A DNA stretch of 55,448 bases from Acidobacteriota bacterium (GCA_003224235.1 QHYU01000139.1:1-55448), one strand, 5' to 3'. Positions 1 through 9,624 are shown, counted from the stretch's first letter. Notes: a model not told the origin generated them from the letters alone. A program made the numbers and translations.

Positions 1-1
1 C

Positions 2-1468
2 GTCACGCCCGTATTTCCGACAGGGCAAGAGGAGAGTTTTCAATCAAGACTCTGGGGCCGCAATCCGCTCCTCCAGTGCAACTACGCCGAAGGCCTCGCG
101 CAGCAGGCCGCGTTTGGCGTCGCGGTGCTGGAGGCGCGCGGCGAACTCACGCCGGAAGTTCAAGAGAGAGTCATGCGCGAGTGGATCATCGAGGTCACCG
201 CGCACGAAGTGGGCCATACGCTGGGCCTGCGGCACAACTTCCGCGCCAGCACGATCCTAAAGGTGGACGAACTCAACGATCTGCAGAAGACCGACACGAT
301 CGGTCAGACCGGCTCAGTCATGGACTACAACCCCATTTTCATTGCCAGCAAAGGCGAGCGGCAGGGACATTTCCTGACGCCCACGCTGGGCCCTTACGAC
401 TACTGGGCCATCGAATACGCCTATAAGCCCATCCAAGGCGACGAGAAAGCCGAACTCTCCAAAATCGCTTCGCGCGCCGCTGACCCGATGGTGGCTTACT
501 CGACCGACGAGGACGCGCTTGGAACATACTCACCGCTTGCGATTGACCCGCTTGTGAATCAGTTCGACCAGTCCAGCGACCCCCTCGCCTTCTTCCGCCA
601 GCGCATAGGGATCGTCAACGAGTTGTGGGACTCGATGGAGACGAAACTTACCAAGCCCGGCGAAGGCTACCAGGTGTTGCGCCGCGCGGTCGGGCGCGGG
701 TTGAACGAGTACAACCGCGCCTTGCTCACCTCGTCGAAGTACATCGGCGGGATCTACCACGTCCGCGACCATGCCGGTGACCCCCACGGCCGGCCGCCTT
801 ACACCGCTGTTCCTGCGGCCAAGCAGCGCGAGGCCCTGGAATTCCTTCGCACCTACGCCTTCAGCGAGAAGTCTTTTCAGTTGCCGCCAGGAGTCCTGAA
901 TAAGCTGGCCATCGAGAGGCAACCGGGGCTCGACTTCATTGCCTACTTCACCGTTCAGCGGATTGACTTCCCCTGGCACGACGCGGTGCTCAACCTGCAA
1001 AGGAACGTCCTGAACCGTCTCTACCACCCCGTCTTGCTCGCACGTGTCCAGGACAACGAGTTGCGCTTCGCACGGAACGAAAAGTCGTTCACTATGGCTG
1101 ATCTGTTCAAGGGCCTGGACGGCGCGATCTGGTCGGAGCTGGATACGGGCGCGGGAAAAATCTCTAGCCTTCGCCGCAACCTGCAGCGCGAACACCTGAA
1201 GCAGTTGATCCGCTTAGTGTTGCGGCCCGCTCCGGCGTCACCGCCGCCACCTCCCAGTGGGTTTGTGATCCCGACGCTTCCTACGCCAAGGCCGCCCGAG
1301 GACGCGACGACGCTGGCACGCGCCAGCCTGGTCAGCATCCAGGCGAAAATTCGTCAGGCCCTTTCCGCGGGCAAGGTGGCTGACCCTACAACAAAGGCGC
1401 ACCTGGAGGAAACCCAGGCGCGCATCTCCACCACGCTTCAGGCACAATTGCAAAAACCGCTGGAATAA
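2..1468 (+). CDS. Zinc-dependent metalloprotease, DUF5117/DUF4953 type (5' end missing)
   Basis: The frame is open from base 2, so the gene starts upstream of the window; about 488 residues of the C-terminal part are present. The gluzincin/metzincin-like zinc motif HEVGHTLGLRH (HExxHxxGxxH) is encoded near bases 203-235, so the two first histidines and the third histidine bind zinc and the Glu is the catalytic base. A SVMDYN segment follows about 30 residues later, like the Met-turn of metzincins. The rest resembles the long helical C-terminal part (DUF4953) of acidobacterial and Bacteroidetes proteases that are normally secreted and about 800-900 residues long; the signal peptide would be in the missing part. 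The tail is proline-rich (PPPPPSG). A hairpin follows the stop. Substrate unknown. Confidence 0.85.
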   Translation, partial: VTPVFPTGQEESFQSRLWGRNPLLQCNYAEGLAQQAAFGVAVLEARGELTPEVQERVMREWIIEVTAHEVGHTLGLRHNFRASTILKVDELNDLQKTDTIGQTGSVMDYNPIFIASKGERQGHFLTPTLGPYDYWAIEYAYKPIQGDEKAELSKIASRAADPMVAYSTDEDALGTYSPLAIDPLVNQFDQSSDPLAFFRQRIGIVNELWDSMETKLTKPGEGYQVLRRAVGRGLNEYNRALLTSSKYIGGIYHVRDHAGDPHGRPPYTAVPAAKQREALEFLRTYAFSEKSFQLPPGVLNKLAIERQPGLDFIAYFTVQRIDFPWHDAVLNLQRNVLNRLYHPVLLARVQDNELRFARNEKSFTMADLFKGLDGAIWSELDTGAGKISSLRRNLQREHLKQLIRLVLRPAPASPPPPPSGFVIPTLPTPRPPEDATTLARASLVSIQAKIRQALSAGKVADPTTKAHLEETQARISTTLQAQLQKPLE

Positions 1469-1508
1469 GTAAAGAACCAACCCAAAAGCAACTCGAGAAA
1501 AACGCAGA

Positions 1509-1539
1509 AGGGGCCCGACGAAGTGATCGCTGGGCCCCT
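1509..1539. terminator. Hairpin between convergent genes, probable bidirectional terminator
   Basis: Perfect 8-bp inverted repeat AGGGGCCC (1509-1516) and GGGCCCCT (1532-1539) with a 15-base loop. It lies 40 bases after the metalloprotease stop and about 110 bases after the lon stop on the other strand. There is no long T run, so it may act as a weak or Rho-assisted terminator. Confidence 0.55.
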
Positions 1540-1649
1540 CTTCATACCGGGAAAACTGTTCTCGCCTGTCTAATTTGTTTATGGCCAGGTTCGAGCTTGT
1601 CCGGCACTCGAAACCGGGTAAGCAAGAACCTTCTTCTACCCTGCAGTCC

Positions 1650-4076
1650 TCAGTGCACCGGTGGCGGGGTCAGCGGCACAGTTTCCTCCACCTCTTTCCG
1701 ACCTTTCGGCGAAACATGCGCGGGAACCGGCGTTTTTTCCAGGCCAATCTCAAGCGCCTCATCCACGGTGCGCACATAGTGAATGTCGATCCCTTCGAAC
1801 ATATGGGGCTGCAGATCTTCCTTCACGTTGGCCTCATTGTCCGCCGGCAGGATAACCTCGCGGATGCCGGCGCGCTTGGCGCCTAGCACCTTTTCCTTGA
1901 TCCCACCCACCGGCAGCACCACGCCCGAAAGCGAGATTTCGCCAGTCATGGCCACGCGCGGGCGGAGGGGCCGGCCGCTCAACAGGCCGACCAGGGCCGT
2001 CACCATGGCCACACCCGCCGAGGGGCCGTCCTTGGGCACCGCGCCACTCGGCACGTGGATGTGAATATCCTGTTTGCGGAAGAAGTCCGGATCAATGCCG
2101 TAACGCTCGGCATTGGCCCGAACCCAGGAAAGAGCTGCGTGCATGGACTCCTGCATCACCTCGCCTAGGTGCCCGGTGATGGTGAACTGCTTGCCTCCAC
2201 GCATGCGGGTGGCTTCGATGAAAACAATGTCGCCGCCCGCCGGAGTCCACACCAGCCCGACAGAAACGCCCGGACGCTTGACGCGCTCCTCGACCTCTTT
2301 CTCCGCGCGGAACTTCGGTACGCCCAGAACTTCGCGGACGACCTCGGGAGTAACCACGAGCTTGTCGGTCTTCCCCTCGGCTAGGCGGCGCGCCTGTTTG
2401 CGGGTAAGCGTGGCGATTTCCCGCTCGAGGTTGCGCACGCCCGCTTCGCGCGTGTAGCTGTGAACGATCTCGCGCAGGCCATCGTCAGTGAACTCAAGCT
2501 GCTCACCGACCTTGAGTCCGTGCTCGCTGGCCTGCTTGGGGATCAGGTACTTGTTCGCGATGTGGATCTTCTCTTCCTCAGTGTAGCCGGGCAACTCGAT
2601 GATCTCCATGCGGTCGCGCAGCGGCTCGGGGATCGGGTCGATCCAATTAGCTGTGGCGATGAACAGCACCCTGGAGAGATCAAACGGCACATCGAGGTAG
2701 TGGTCGCGGAACGCCGCGTTCTGCTCCGGGTCCAGCACCTCCATCAGCGCCGCGGAAGGATCTCCGCGGAAGTCGCGGCCCAGTTTATCCACCTCGTCCA
2801 GCATGAAGACGGGGTCGTTAGTCTCGGCGCGGCGGATCCCCTGGATGATCTGGCCGGGTAGCGCGCCGATGTAGGTGCGCCGGTGGCCGCGAATCTCAGC
2901 CTCGTCATGCATCCCACCGAGCGAGATACGCACGAATTTGCGGCCCAACGCGCGAGCGATGGATTTGCCTAGCGAGGTTTTCCCCACCCCTGGCGGCCCC
3001 AGGAAGCACAAGATTGGCCCCTTCATCGCGGGCTGGAGCTTCTTGACTGCCAGGTAGTCCAGGATGCGCTGCTTGACCTTCTCCAGGTCATAGTGGTCTT
3101 CGTCCAAAATGCTTTGGCCCTTGGCGATGTCGATCTCCTCCGCGCCGGAGAATTTCGTCCACGGCAGCGAGGTCATCCATTCCAGGTAGGTGCGCGCGAC
3201 CATGTATTCGGCCGATGCTGGCGTCATCTTCTGAAGCCGCTTCAGCTCGCGCTGGCACTCCTTGCGCGCCTCGGCCGGCATGCCGCACTCTTCCACCTTC
3301 TGGCGCAGCTCCTCCACTTCGGCCTGGGTGTCATCGGATTCGCCCAGCTCTTTCTGGATGGCCTTGAGTTGCTCGCGTAGCAAGTACTCACGCTGGTTCT
3401 GATTCACCTGTTCCTGAACTTGCTCCTGGATCTTGTTGCGCAGTTCGAGCACTTCGAGCTCTTTGGAGAGTTCCCGGATCAGAAGCTCCAGCCGCCGGCG
3501 CACACTCGCAGTCTCCAGCAATTCCTGCCGCAATAGCGTGCTCAGAGAAGGCAGCGTGCCCGCAATAAAGTCGGCCAGGCGCCCCGGGTCGTCAATGTTC
3601 AACGCCACAGTTTGCAAGTCGTCGGAGAGCTGCGAGGATCTCGCGACAACCTCGCGGAACAGCTCCTGCGCCTGACGCTCCAGCGCCGCCAACTCCGCGT
3701 CGGCAGGGCCCACGATGTCGGGCTCCACCTGTACTCGCGCCCGCAGGAATGGTCGAAAGCTCAGCATCTCCACCACGCGGATGCGCTGCAGCCCTTCGAG
3801 AAAAATCACCACGTTCCCGTTGGGCATCTTCACCGTCTTGTGGATCTTGGCGGCCGTGCCCACCGCGTGCAGGTCAGTCGCCGTAGGCTCTTCCACTCGC
3901 GGGTCGTGTTGGGCCACGACGCCGAGCAACTTGTCTTCCCCATGCAGCGAGTTCAATAGCGCCAGCGAGCTGTCCCTACCCACGGTCAAAGGCAGAACCG
4001 CGCCGGGAAACAGCACAGTGTCCCGGACCGGCAAAATAGCCAGCTCCTCCGGAATGTGTATGGGTTTTTCAGTCAT
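1650..4076 (-). CDS. lon: ATP-dependent protease Lon (LonA)
   Basis: 808 residues, the usual size of LonA. Order: N-terminal LON substrate-binding domain (starts [14 protein letters not shown]), coiled-coil middle, AAA+ module with Walker A GPPGVGKT and the sensor stretch [18 protein letters not shown], then the S16 protease domain. The catalytic dyad is Ser686 in KDGPSAG and Lys729 in GGIKEK, spaced 43 residues as in E. coli (S679/K722). It degrades misfolded and regulatory proteins in the cytoplasm. A GAGGGGG ribosome site precedes the ATG, and the C-terminal 25 residues are a low-complexity Pro/Glu tail. It is last in a minus-strand run of housekeeping genes but has its own promoter (4196-4224). 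Confidence 0.98.
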   Translation of the reverse strand: MTEKPIHIPEELAILPVRDTVLFPGAVLPLTVGRDSSLALLNSLHGEDKLLGVVAQHDPRVEEPTATDLHAVGTAAKIHKTVKMPNGNVVIFLEGLQRIRVVEMLSFRPFLRARVQVEPDIVGPADAELAALERQAQELFREVVARSSQLSDDLQTVALNIDDPGRLADFIAGTLPSLSTLLRQELLETASVRRRLELLIRELSKELEVLELRNKIQEQVQEQVNQNQREYLLREQLKAIQKELGESDDTQAEVEELRQKVEECGMPAEARKECQRELKRLQKMTPASAEYMVARTYLEWMTSLPWTKFSGAEEIDIAKGQSILDEDHYDLEKVKQRILDYLAVKKLQPAMKGPILCFLGPPGVGKTSLGKSIARALGRKFVRISLGGMHDEAEIRGHRRTYIGALPGQIIQGIRRAETNDPVFMLDEVDKLGRDFRGDPSAALMEVLDPEQNAAFRDHYLDVPFDLSRVLFIATANWIDPIPEPLRDRMEIIELPGYTEEEKIHIANKYLIPKQASEHGLKVGEQLEFTDDGLREIVHSYTREAGVRNLEREIATLTRKQARRLAEGKTDKLVVTPEVVREVLGVPKFRAEKEVEERVKRPGVSVGLVWTPAGGDIVFIEATRMRGGKQFTITGHLGEVMQESMHAALSWVRANAERYGIDPDFFRKQDIHIHVPSGAVPKDGPSAGVAMVTALVGLLSGRPLRPRVAMTGEISLSGVVLPVGGIKEKVLGAKRAGIREVILPADNEANVKEDLQPHMFEGIDIHYVRTVDEALEIGLEKTPVPAHVSPKGRKEVEETVPLTPPPVH

Positions 4077-4195
4077 TGGTCCCCCTCGTCTGCCCTTTCA
4101 ATCTTACCGTCGCAGCAGTTGGTCAGCCACCAAATTAGATGCGGATTACGCGAAAAAGATACGATGGGCCTACATAGCGGCATTTAAGAAACCTT

Positions 4196-4224
4196 AGTAT
4201 AACACACTAAAAGATTGCTCTCAA
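4196..4224 (-). promoter_or_regulatory. Sigma-70 promoter of lon
   Basis: On the minus strand TTGAGA (4219-4224), a 17-base spacer and TATACT (4196-4201): 5/6 and 5/6 matches to the consensus. It predicts a 5' UTR of roughly 110 bases before the lon ATG at 4076. The intergenic stretch 4077-4432 is AT-richer than its surroundings. I see no CIRCE heat-shock element in it. Confidence 0.65.
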
Positions 4225-4432
4225 GTTCGGCCCTCTCCTAGCCTCCTGTAACTTATAGATAGAAAATAACTTATTATGCGGACAAGTTCCGATTATACGT
4301 CCTCCTACTCATGGAGTGCACTTCCGAAACTCCAAGGATGGTCGCCAAGCCAGCGGGTTCCATCGCCCAAAACCGGGCTTTTCTTTTCTGGCAATTCGCA
4401 GGGCCGAATGGGGAGAGTCCACCCGAACTGTA

Positions 4433-5764
4433 CTATACCGATGGCGCCGGGAAGCTCTGGCGGATGAAAGCAAGCGCCTCTTCCCGGGTGGCCACCCGAC
4501 CGTCGAGCTGCGCGTCCTCCACGGCCTCGAGGATTTCTCGAAACAATGGGCCCGGCGAGAACCCCATGCCTTTAAGGTCATCGCCAGTTACCAAACGCTC
4601 GGGGCGAAATTGTTCGGGCGGGGTCTCAGCCAGGAAACGGCGGACGTAGTCGTGCGCCTCTAGGTTACCGTGGCTTGCCAGGCAATCCAGCCGATGCAGT
4701 TCCAAATGCTCGTCGAACCGCGGCAGGCGAACGAAGCGCTTGAGCGTCGAAGCCCGCATCTGGAATACGTCTTTGAACCGTAGATGATTGGCCACCAGCG
4801 CGGCGATCTGTTCAGTGTCGTCAGTTGAGAAGCGCAGCCGGCGGCAGATTTCCTCAGCCATTCGCGTCCCAACCTCGACGTGGTTGTCGAACCGGATGCG
4901 GTCGCCCGGGCCCGAGGGTGGGGTGAATGTGGGCGGCTTGCCCACATCATGGAGGAGCACACCCCAGGCCAAGGTGCGCGAACAGCCCGGCGTGAGTCGC
5001 TCCAGCATCAGCCGGGTGTGGATCCAGACGTCTCCCTCAGGGTGGAACTGCGGGGGTTGCTCTACTCCTTTCATCTTGGCTACCTCGGGCAGCACCACTT
5101 GCAGCAAGCGGGTATCGTCGAGCAACTCGAGCCCGCGGCGCGCGGCGCCCTCGGTGAGCAGTTTGGTCAATTCGTCCCGGAGCCGCTCGGCGGAGACCTG
5201 TAGCACCTCCGGTGCGAGTTTGCGGATGGTCGCGAAGGTGGCTGGCTCGATTGCGTAGCCGAAGCGGGCGGCAAAACGCACGGCGCGGGCCATGCGCAGC
5301 TTGTCTTCGCGGAAGCGCAGCTCGGGATCGCCGATGGTGCGCACCAGGCCAGCGCGAAGGTCGTCACGCCCGCCCACGAAGTCGCAGACCTGCCCGGTCT
5401 GCGGGTCGAGCAGCAAGCCGTTGATGGTGAAATCGCGTCGCCGGACGTCTTCCTGCGGCGAGCGGGAAAAGACAACCTGGTCAGGATGGCGGCCATCGGA
5501 GTAGCCCACGTCGGAGCGAAACGTGGCCACCTCGACCTGCGTGGAATCGTCGACAACAATGATCACGCCAAACTGCGCGCCCACCGTGAGGCTGCCGGGA
5601 AAGAGCTGCTGCACGCGCTCGGGGGTGGCGTCGGTCGCAACGTCGTAGTCGGCGGGCTCGCGGCCGAGCAAGAGGTCGCGAACACACCCGCCCACCAGAT
5701 AAGCCTGATGGCCAACGGCGCGCAGGTCGCGGCAGATTCGCTCGGCTAGCTCACGCGGTTGCAT
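4433..5764 (-). CDS. cca: CCA tRNA nucleotidyltransferase / poly(A) polymerase family with HD domain
   Basis: 443 residues. The class II nucleotidyltransferase head is clear: GGCVRDLLLG at about 25-34, then DYD (D39, D41) as the metal-binding DxD, and RRDFTINGL at about 109. An HD-type phosphohydrolase domain follows, with LLHDVGK (H272, D273). The likely job is adding or repairing the 3' CCA of tRNAs in the cytoplasm; members of the same family can instead be poly(A) polymerases, and the HD domain is more typical of CCA enzymes. It lies 78 bases after the phosphatase gene on the same strand, so co-transcription is likely. There is no strong ribosome site before the ATG. Confidence 0.88.
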   Translation of the reverse strand: MQPRELAERICRDLRAVGHQAYLVGGCVRDLLLGREPADYDVATDATPERVQQLFPGSLTVGAQFGVIIVVDDSTQVEVATFRSDVGYSDGRHPDQVVFSRSPQEDVRRRDFTINGLLLDPQTGQVCDFVGGRDDLRAGLVRTIGDPELRFREDKLRMARAVRFAARFGYAIEPATFATIRKLAPEVLQVSAERLRDELTKLLTEGAARRGLELLDDTRLLQVVLPEVAKMKGVEQPPQFHPEGDVWIHTRLMLERLTPGCSRTLAWGVLLHDVGKPPTFTPPSGPGDRIRFDNHVEVGTRMAEEICRRLRFSTDDTEQIAALVANHLRFKDVFQMRASTLKRFVRLPRFDEHLELHRLDCLASHGNLEAHDYVRRFLAETPPEQFRPERLVTGDDLKGMGFSPGPLFREILEAVEDAQLDGRVATREEALAFIRQSFPAPSV

Positions 5765-5842
5765 GGTCAGATTATGAGGCAGAAGTGGTCGGGGTGGAGG
5801 GTTTACGACTCCTCTCGGTTTTTTGCTTTCTTGGTTTCCGCC

Positions 5843-7066
5843 TTAAGTCGTTCGGAGCACTAAGCACGTGATGTCGTCGTGCTGACGCGTAGCTCCGGCG
5901 AAGCGCTCCACCGCTGCCATCAATTCATCCAGTGTTGCTGCCGCGCTCGGCACGAACGTTTCACCGGCACTTTGGCTGGTCATTCCGGAGGCGCTCTTGC
6001 CGCGTGCGCTCGCTACGCCCAGGCCGCCAGGCGACGCCCGCAGCAGCTCGAGGAGGAGTCCCTCGCCAAACTCCTGCCCATCCTCGTTTATCGCTTCAAT
6101 CACGCCGTCGGTGAAGATCACCAGCAGATCGCCAGGGGCTAGCGTGACGCTGCCGGACTCGTATGCCGCCTCAGGCTCGATCCCCAAGGGCAGGCCGCCG
6201 GCCTCGAGCCGCTCGAAGCTCCCTGAGGCGTGGCGCAGCACGGGGGGATTGTGCCCGGCGTTGATGTAGGTGAGTGCGCGGGTAGCAGGGTCGAGCTCGG
6301 CCAGCAGTGCAGTGGTAAACCGCCCGCCTTGCAGACTGTGACCGCAGGAATAGCGGTTGAGTCCGGCCACCAGTTCAGCGAGCGAATTGGGTAGCGCGGC
6401 CAAGGCCCGCAGGCTGGCTTGAAACGTAGCCATCAGCAAAGCTGCGGGAACGCCCTTGCCAGCGACATCGGCCACAACCAGCAGCAAGCGGCTCGCGCCG
6501 AGAGAAGCGGCATCGGAGGCGCGGTCGTGCCCCCCCAGGTTTCCGGGGCGGAGGAAGGCGTCATAATAGTCACCGGCAACAGTGTTGGCCGGCCGGGTGG
6601 CAAAGGCAATATCCACACCCGGTACGGCGGGCGGTGCTTCCGGCACGAGCCATTGCTGGATCTCGCGCGCAATTACCAAATCACGTTTCATCGTGACGCG
6701 GTCGGCCAGCTCCAGAACAAGCAACAGGAACAGCGTAAGTGTACCGAGGATGCCTAAATCCCTCCGCACATTCATCCCGGAGAAGACCAACATCGCGATC
6801 GCCAGCAGAAGAAGCACACGCCGCGCCGGAGAGAGTTTCAAGATCAATGCCCAGAACAGTGCCCGGGCAATGTAGAAGGGCCGCTGCCACTGCGTGGCGC
6901 GGTTCACCGCCTCCCAGTCCACGTCCTGTGAGTAGAAACCGTAACTGGCGCGCGCCTCGGACTTGAACTGCGTCCAGAGATCCTCAAGCTGCAGGCCCTC
7001 CGTCACGCGCTGCCAAAAGTCGCGCATGCGTCTGCCGAGCCGATCCAGTGTTTCGCTGGCTGACAT
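5843..7066 (-). CDS. Membrane-associated SpoIIE/RsbU-type PP2C serine phosphatase
   Basis: 407 residues from the ATG at 7066; an in-frame TTG at 7087 would add seven. The N-terminal part has two hydrophobic segments (about residues 80-125, ARRVLLLLAIAMLVFSG then LGTLTLFLLLVLEL), so it is probably anchored in the inner membrane. The C-terminal SpoIIE domain has the metal-binding segments AGDYYDAF, VVADVAGKGVPAAL and LLVIFTDGVIEA. Such enzymes dephosphorylate anti-anti-sigma factors in partner-switching pathways, but no anti-sigma partner is next to it. Neither start has a good Shine-Dalgarno sequence. A TATAAT at about 7076-7081 (minus strand) ends 9 bases before the ATG, so a leaderless or nearly leaderless transcript is possible. 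Confidence 0.85.
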   Translation of the reverse strand: MSASETLDRLGRRMRDFWQRVTEGLQLEDLWTQFKSEARASYGFYSQDVDWEAVNRATQWQRPFYIARALFWALILKLSPARRVLLLLAIAMLVFSGMNVRRDLGILGTLTLFLLLVLELADRVTMKRDLVIAREIQQWLVPEAPPAVPGVDIAFATRPANTVAGDYYDAFLRPGNLGGHDRASDAASLGASRLLLVVADVAGKGVPAALLMATFQASLRALAALPNSLAELVAGLNRYSCGHSLQGGRFTTALLAELDPATRALTYINAGHNPPVLRHASGSFERLEAGGLPLGIEPEAAYESGSVTLAPGDLLVIFTDGVIEAINEDGQEFGEGLLLELLRASPGGLGVASARGKSASGMTSQSAGETFVPSAAATLDELMAAVERFAGATRQHDDITCLVLRTT

Positions 7067-7126
7067 GGCGCTGAGATTATAGGTCAAAGTGTGGAAGACA
7101 GGTCCATCACGGCCAGTGATATCTCT

Positions 7127-8395
7127 CTACTCGCTCTCGTCGCTGCGCAGCGAGCCCCCGAACTGGACCTTCGAGAAGCCGAAGCGGTCGCGCAAGCGGT
7201 CGGTGGCGCGGGTCAGGCGCTCGAGTTTCTCGCGGCGGCTCCCATCGAGCAAATCGAGCTGCTTGGCGCCATGGCTCAGAGAAGAAAGTTCAACGCCGAG
7301 CAGCCGTATCTTTCGCCGCTGATCCCAGTGCTGGGCAAACAACTGCTGGATTGCGCCCAGGATCGCCGCGTCCAGATCGGTAGGCTCGGCCAGCGTCTTC
7401 GATCGCGTAGTGGTGTGGAAGCCAGCGTAGCGAATTGTGAGGGTAAGCGTGCGCGCATCCAGGCCGGCCTCGCGCAGGCGTTTGGCAGCCTTCTGGCAGA
7501 GGTGGCTCAGCGTGGCCGCAAGCGCGGCGCGGTCATCGGTGTCGTATCCGAAAGTATGATTGTTCGAGATCGACTTCGGCTCGGCGTCCACAAGAAACTC
7601 GTATGAGTCTTCACCGCGCGCCTTGCGATACAGCGCTGTGCCCCACTGGCCGAAGACTTCTTCGAGCTTCTCCTGCGACACCTGCGCCAACTGCCGCACG
7701 GTCTCAATGCCAAGCGATTTGAGCGCCGCTTCGGTGACTTTGCCAATGCCCGGAATCTTGCGCACACCGAGCCCGGCCAGAAAAGCAGCTTCGCTCCCCG
7801 CCGGGACCCAAAGCAGGCCGCGCGGCTTGGCTTGGTCGGAGGCCACCTTGGCCACCAAGCGAGTCCGCGCCAGACCCGCCGAGCAGGGTAGGTGCGTGGT
7901 CTCCCAAGTCTCGCTCAGCAGCTCATGTGCAGCAGCCAGCGGCGGGCCATGAAGGCGCTGGGTCCCGGCCAGGTCCAGATAGGCTTCATCAATCGAGACC
8001 ATCTCCACCACGGGCGAATACTTTGCCAGGAGAGCCGCGATGCGGTCGCTCCATTCCGCGTAGAGATCGTGGTGGCCGTCCAGAAATACGGCGTGCGGGC
8101 ACAGGCGCCCCGCGGTGCGCAGCGGCATCGCCGAATGAATGCCATACTGCCGGGCCTCGTAGCTCGCCGCGGATACCACGCCGCGCTGATCCGGCTGCCC
8201 TCCCACCACCACGGGCCGGCCGCGCAGTTCCGGATGCGCCAGCAGCTCAACCGAGACGAAGAAGGCGTCCATGTCTACGTGCAAAATGGAGCAAGAGGAA
8301 TCAAAGGACGTAGAGGAAGCATGGGCTGCCGGGGCTGCCGCCGGCACACTTCCAGTGGCGTTGTGTTTCGCGCGAAAGCGGGCTAGCTTCGGCAT
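7127..8395 (-). CDS. dinB: DNA polymerase IV (Y-family, DinB)
   Basis: 422 residues from the ATG at 8395 (MPKLARF...). A GTG at 8440 would add 15 residues that are not conserved and would start inside a repeat-bearing spacer. Y-family catalytic residues are visible: ILHVDMDAFF near the start and VSIDEAYLD about 90 residues later, followed by the helix-hairpin-helix KIPGIGKVTEAAL and the little-finger domain (TLTLTIRYAGF). It is an error-prone translesion polymerase. The first 45 residues are an Ala/Ser-rich extension not needed for the fold. No LexA-like box is obvious upstream. It lies between prmC and the phosphatase, all on the minus strand. Confidence 0.95.
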   Translation of the reverse strand: MPKLARFRAKHNATGSVPAAAPAAHASSTSFDSSCSILHVDMDAFFVSVELLAHPELRGRPVVVGGQPDQRGVVSAASYEARQYGIHSAMPLRTAGRLCPHAVFLDGHHDLYAEWSDRIAALLAKYSPVVEMVSIDEAYLDLAGTQRLHGPPLAAAHELLSETWETTHLPCSAGLARTRLVAKVASDQAKPRGLLWVPAGSEAAFLAGLGVRKIPGIGKVTEAALKSLGIETVRQLAQVSQEKLEEVFGQWGTALYRKARGEDSYEFLVDAEPKSISNNHTFGYDTDDRAALAATLSHLCQKAAKRLREAGLDARTLTLTIRYAGFHTTTRSKTLAEPTDLDAAILGAIQQLFAQHWDQRRKIRLLGVELSSLSHGAKQLDLLDGSRREKLERLTRATDRLRDRFGFSKVQFGGSLRSDESE

Positions 8396-8446
8396 GGAGG
8401 GCTCGGCGGTAAGATACACCCGCGCCTTCAAATGACGCACCTACCA

Positions 8447-8524
8447 TGTAGGGCCACGGATTGCCCCGCGTTGGGAGCCACCGAATCGTGCGCACGGCAT
8501 GGAGGGCCACGGCATGCCGTGCCC
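8447..8524. repeat. Degenerate copies of a GGGCACGGC palindromic repeat
   Basis: The 134-base spacer between dinB and prmC contains a palindrome GGGCCACGGC-AT-GCCGTGCCC (8504-8524, one extra C in the left arm) and a more decayed relative AGGGCCACGGATTGCCCC (about 8452-8467). The same element occurs inside prmC at 8863-8882. It looks like a REP-type dispersed palindrome. Confidence 0.6.
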
Positions 8525-8529
8525 TGACA

Positions 8530-9570
8530 CTACAATTTTTCGGCGGCAATGACGCGCGGGATACCAGCCAGATCGTTGGTGACGCCCACATTTGTCCAGG
8601 CGTATGAATCGAACAGCGGGCGCACGCGGTCAAGCGCGTTGTAGCCTATCTCCAGCACTAGGGTTCCACCGCTGCCGAGCAATTTGTCGGCTTGACCGAT
8701 TAAAAGGGCGTAAATCTCGCAGCCCTGCTCGCCGGCAAACAACGCCTGCGCGGGTTCGTGTTCGCGAACTTCACGAGGCAACAACCCCGCTTCGCTCCGG
8801 CCCACGTAGGGCGGATTGCTCACGATGACGTGGAAGCGGGGCAACATTGCGGGCGGGCGGAAGGGCACGGCGTGCCGTGCCCCTACGTTGGTGGAGGGCG
8901 GGAGTTCGCTCCGGCCTTTGGAAAGCGGCGGCAAGCGGCCGCTTTCCAAAGCTCCAAGCAGGTTGCACTGCACGAACTGGATGCGCTGGGCGACGCCGTT
9001 GCGGACAGCGTTGCGCCGCGCCACGGCCAATGCCGCCGATGATATGTCTGTGGCGACAACGACAGCCTCGGGCAGCTCGTGCGCCAGCGCCACAGCCAGG
9101 CAGCCCGAGCCGGTGCCCACATCGGCGATGCGCAGCCCTGCGCCGTACATTGCCGCGTCTAACGCTGCCCGTGTGCCGGTTCGAGAACCTTCGGCGCGGT
9201 CCTCGGTCATGCCCGCGCCCGTCCAGCTACTGTCCTGGCCCTGTCCCAGTCGGGCAAGCGCCACTTCAATGACGTGCTCGGTCTCTGGTCGCGGGATCAG
9301 CACATCGGGAGTGACTTCAAACTCCAGCCCCCAGAATTCCTGCCGCCCGGTCAGATACTGCGTGGGCACGCCAGCAATGCGGCGCACGACCAGATGCAAA
9401 TAGTGTTCGACTTTGCCCGGGTCGAGAACCTCCTCATGGCGGGAGTAGAGCCAAGCACGCTCGCAACCCAGCACGTGCATCAGCAACAGCTCGGCGGCGA
9501 GCGTATGCGATGGCACGCGCCCCTCGCGCAGCCGGTTCATGCCTTCTTTTAATGTCGCGCGGACATCCAT
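8530..9570 (-). CDS. prmC: Peptide chain release factor N5-glutamine methyltransferase PrmC/HemK
   Basis: 346 residues from the ATG at 9570 (MDVRATLKEG, the usual N-terminus); a GTG at 9612 would add 14. It methylates the Gln of the GGQ motif in release factors; its substrate gene prfA is immediately upstream. Visible motifs: AELLLMHVLGCERAWLY in the N-terminal helical domain, IPRPETEHVIE, the SAM loop IADVGTGSGCLAVAL and the catalytic NPPY. The family is usually about 280 residues. The extra length comes from two insertions: about 35 residues between IEVALARLGQG and RIADVGTG, and about 34 residues just before FHVIVSNPPY. The second is encoded by two palindromic repeats (8863-8882 and 8916-8951). 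The reading frame is intact through both. Confidence 0.93.
   Translation of the reverse strand: MDVRATLKEGMNRLREGRVPSHTLAAELLLMHVLGCERAWLYSRHEEVLDPGKVEHYLHLVVRRIAGVPTQYLTGRQEFWGLEFEVTPDVLIPRPETEHVIEVALARLGQGQDSSWTGAGMTEDRAEGSRTGTRAALDAAMYGAGLRIADVGTGSGCLAVALAHELPEAVVVATDISSAALAVARRNAVRNGVAQRIQFVQCNLLGALESGRLPPLSKGRSELPPSTNVGARHAVPFRPPAMLPRFHVIVSNPPYVGRSEAGLLPREVREHEPAQALFAGEQGCEIYALLIGQADKLLGSGGTLVLEIGYNALDRVRPLFDSYAWTNVGVTNDLAGIPRVIAAEKL
8863..8882. repeat. GGGCACGGC palindrome inside prmC
   Basis: Perfect inverted repeat with 9-base arms, GGGCACGGC (8863-8871) and GCCGTGCCC (8874-8882), around a GT centre. On the coding strand it is read as part of NVGARHAVP. Related copies lie at 8447-8524. 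Confidence 0.75.
8916..8951. repeat. 14-bp perfect inverted repeat inside prmC
   Basis: CTTTGGAAAGCGGC (8916-8929) and GCCGCTTTCCAAAG (8938-8951) around an 8-base loop. It is 33 bases from the GGGCACGGC palindrome, and both lie in the same non-conserved insertion of PrmC. It would form a strong hairpin in the mRNA. Confidence 0.8.
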
Positions 9571-9624
9571 CGCAAGTGGCCTGTGACTCGCGCTGCAGGG
9601 TTCGTAAGACACAGGGAATCCGGC

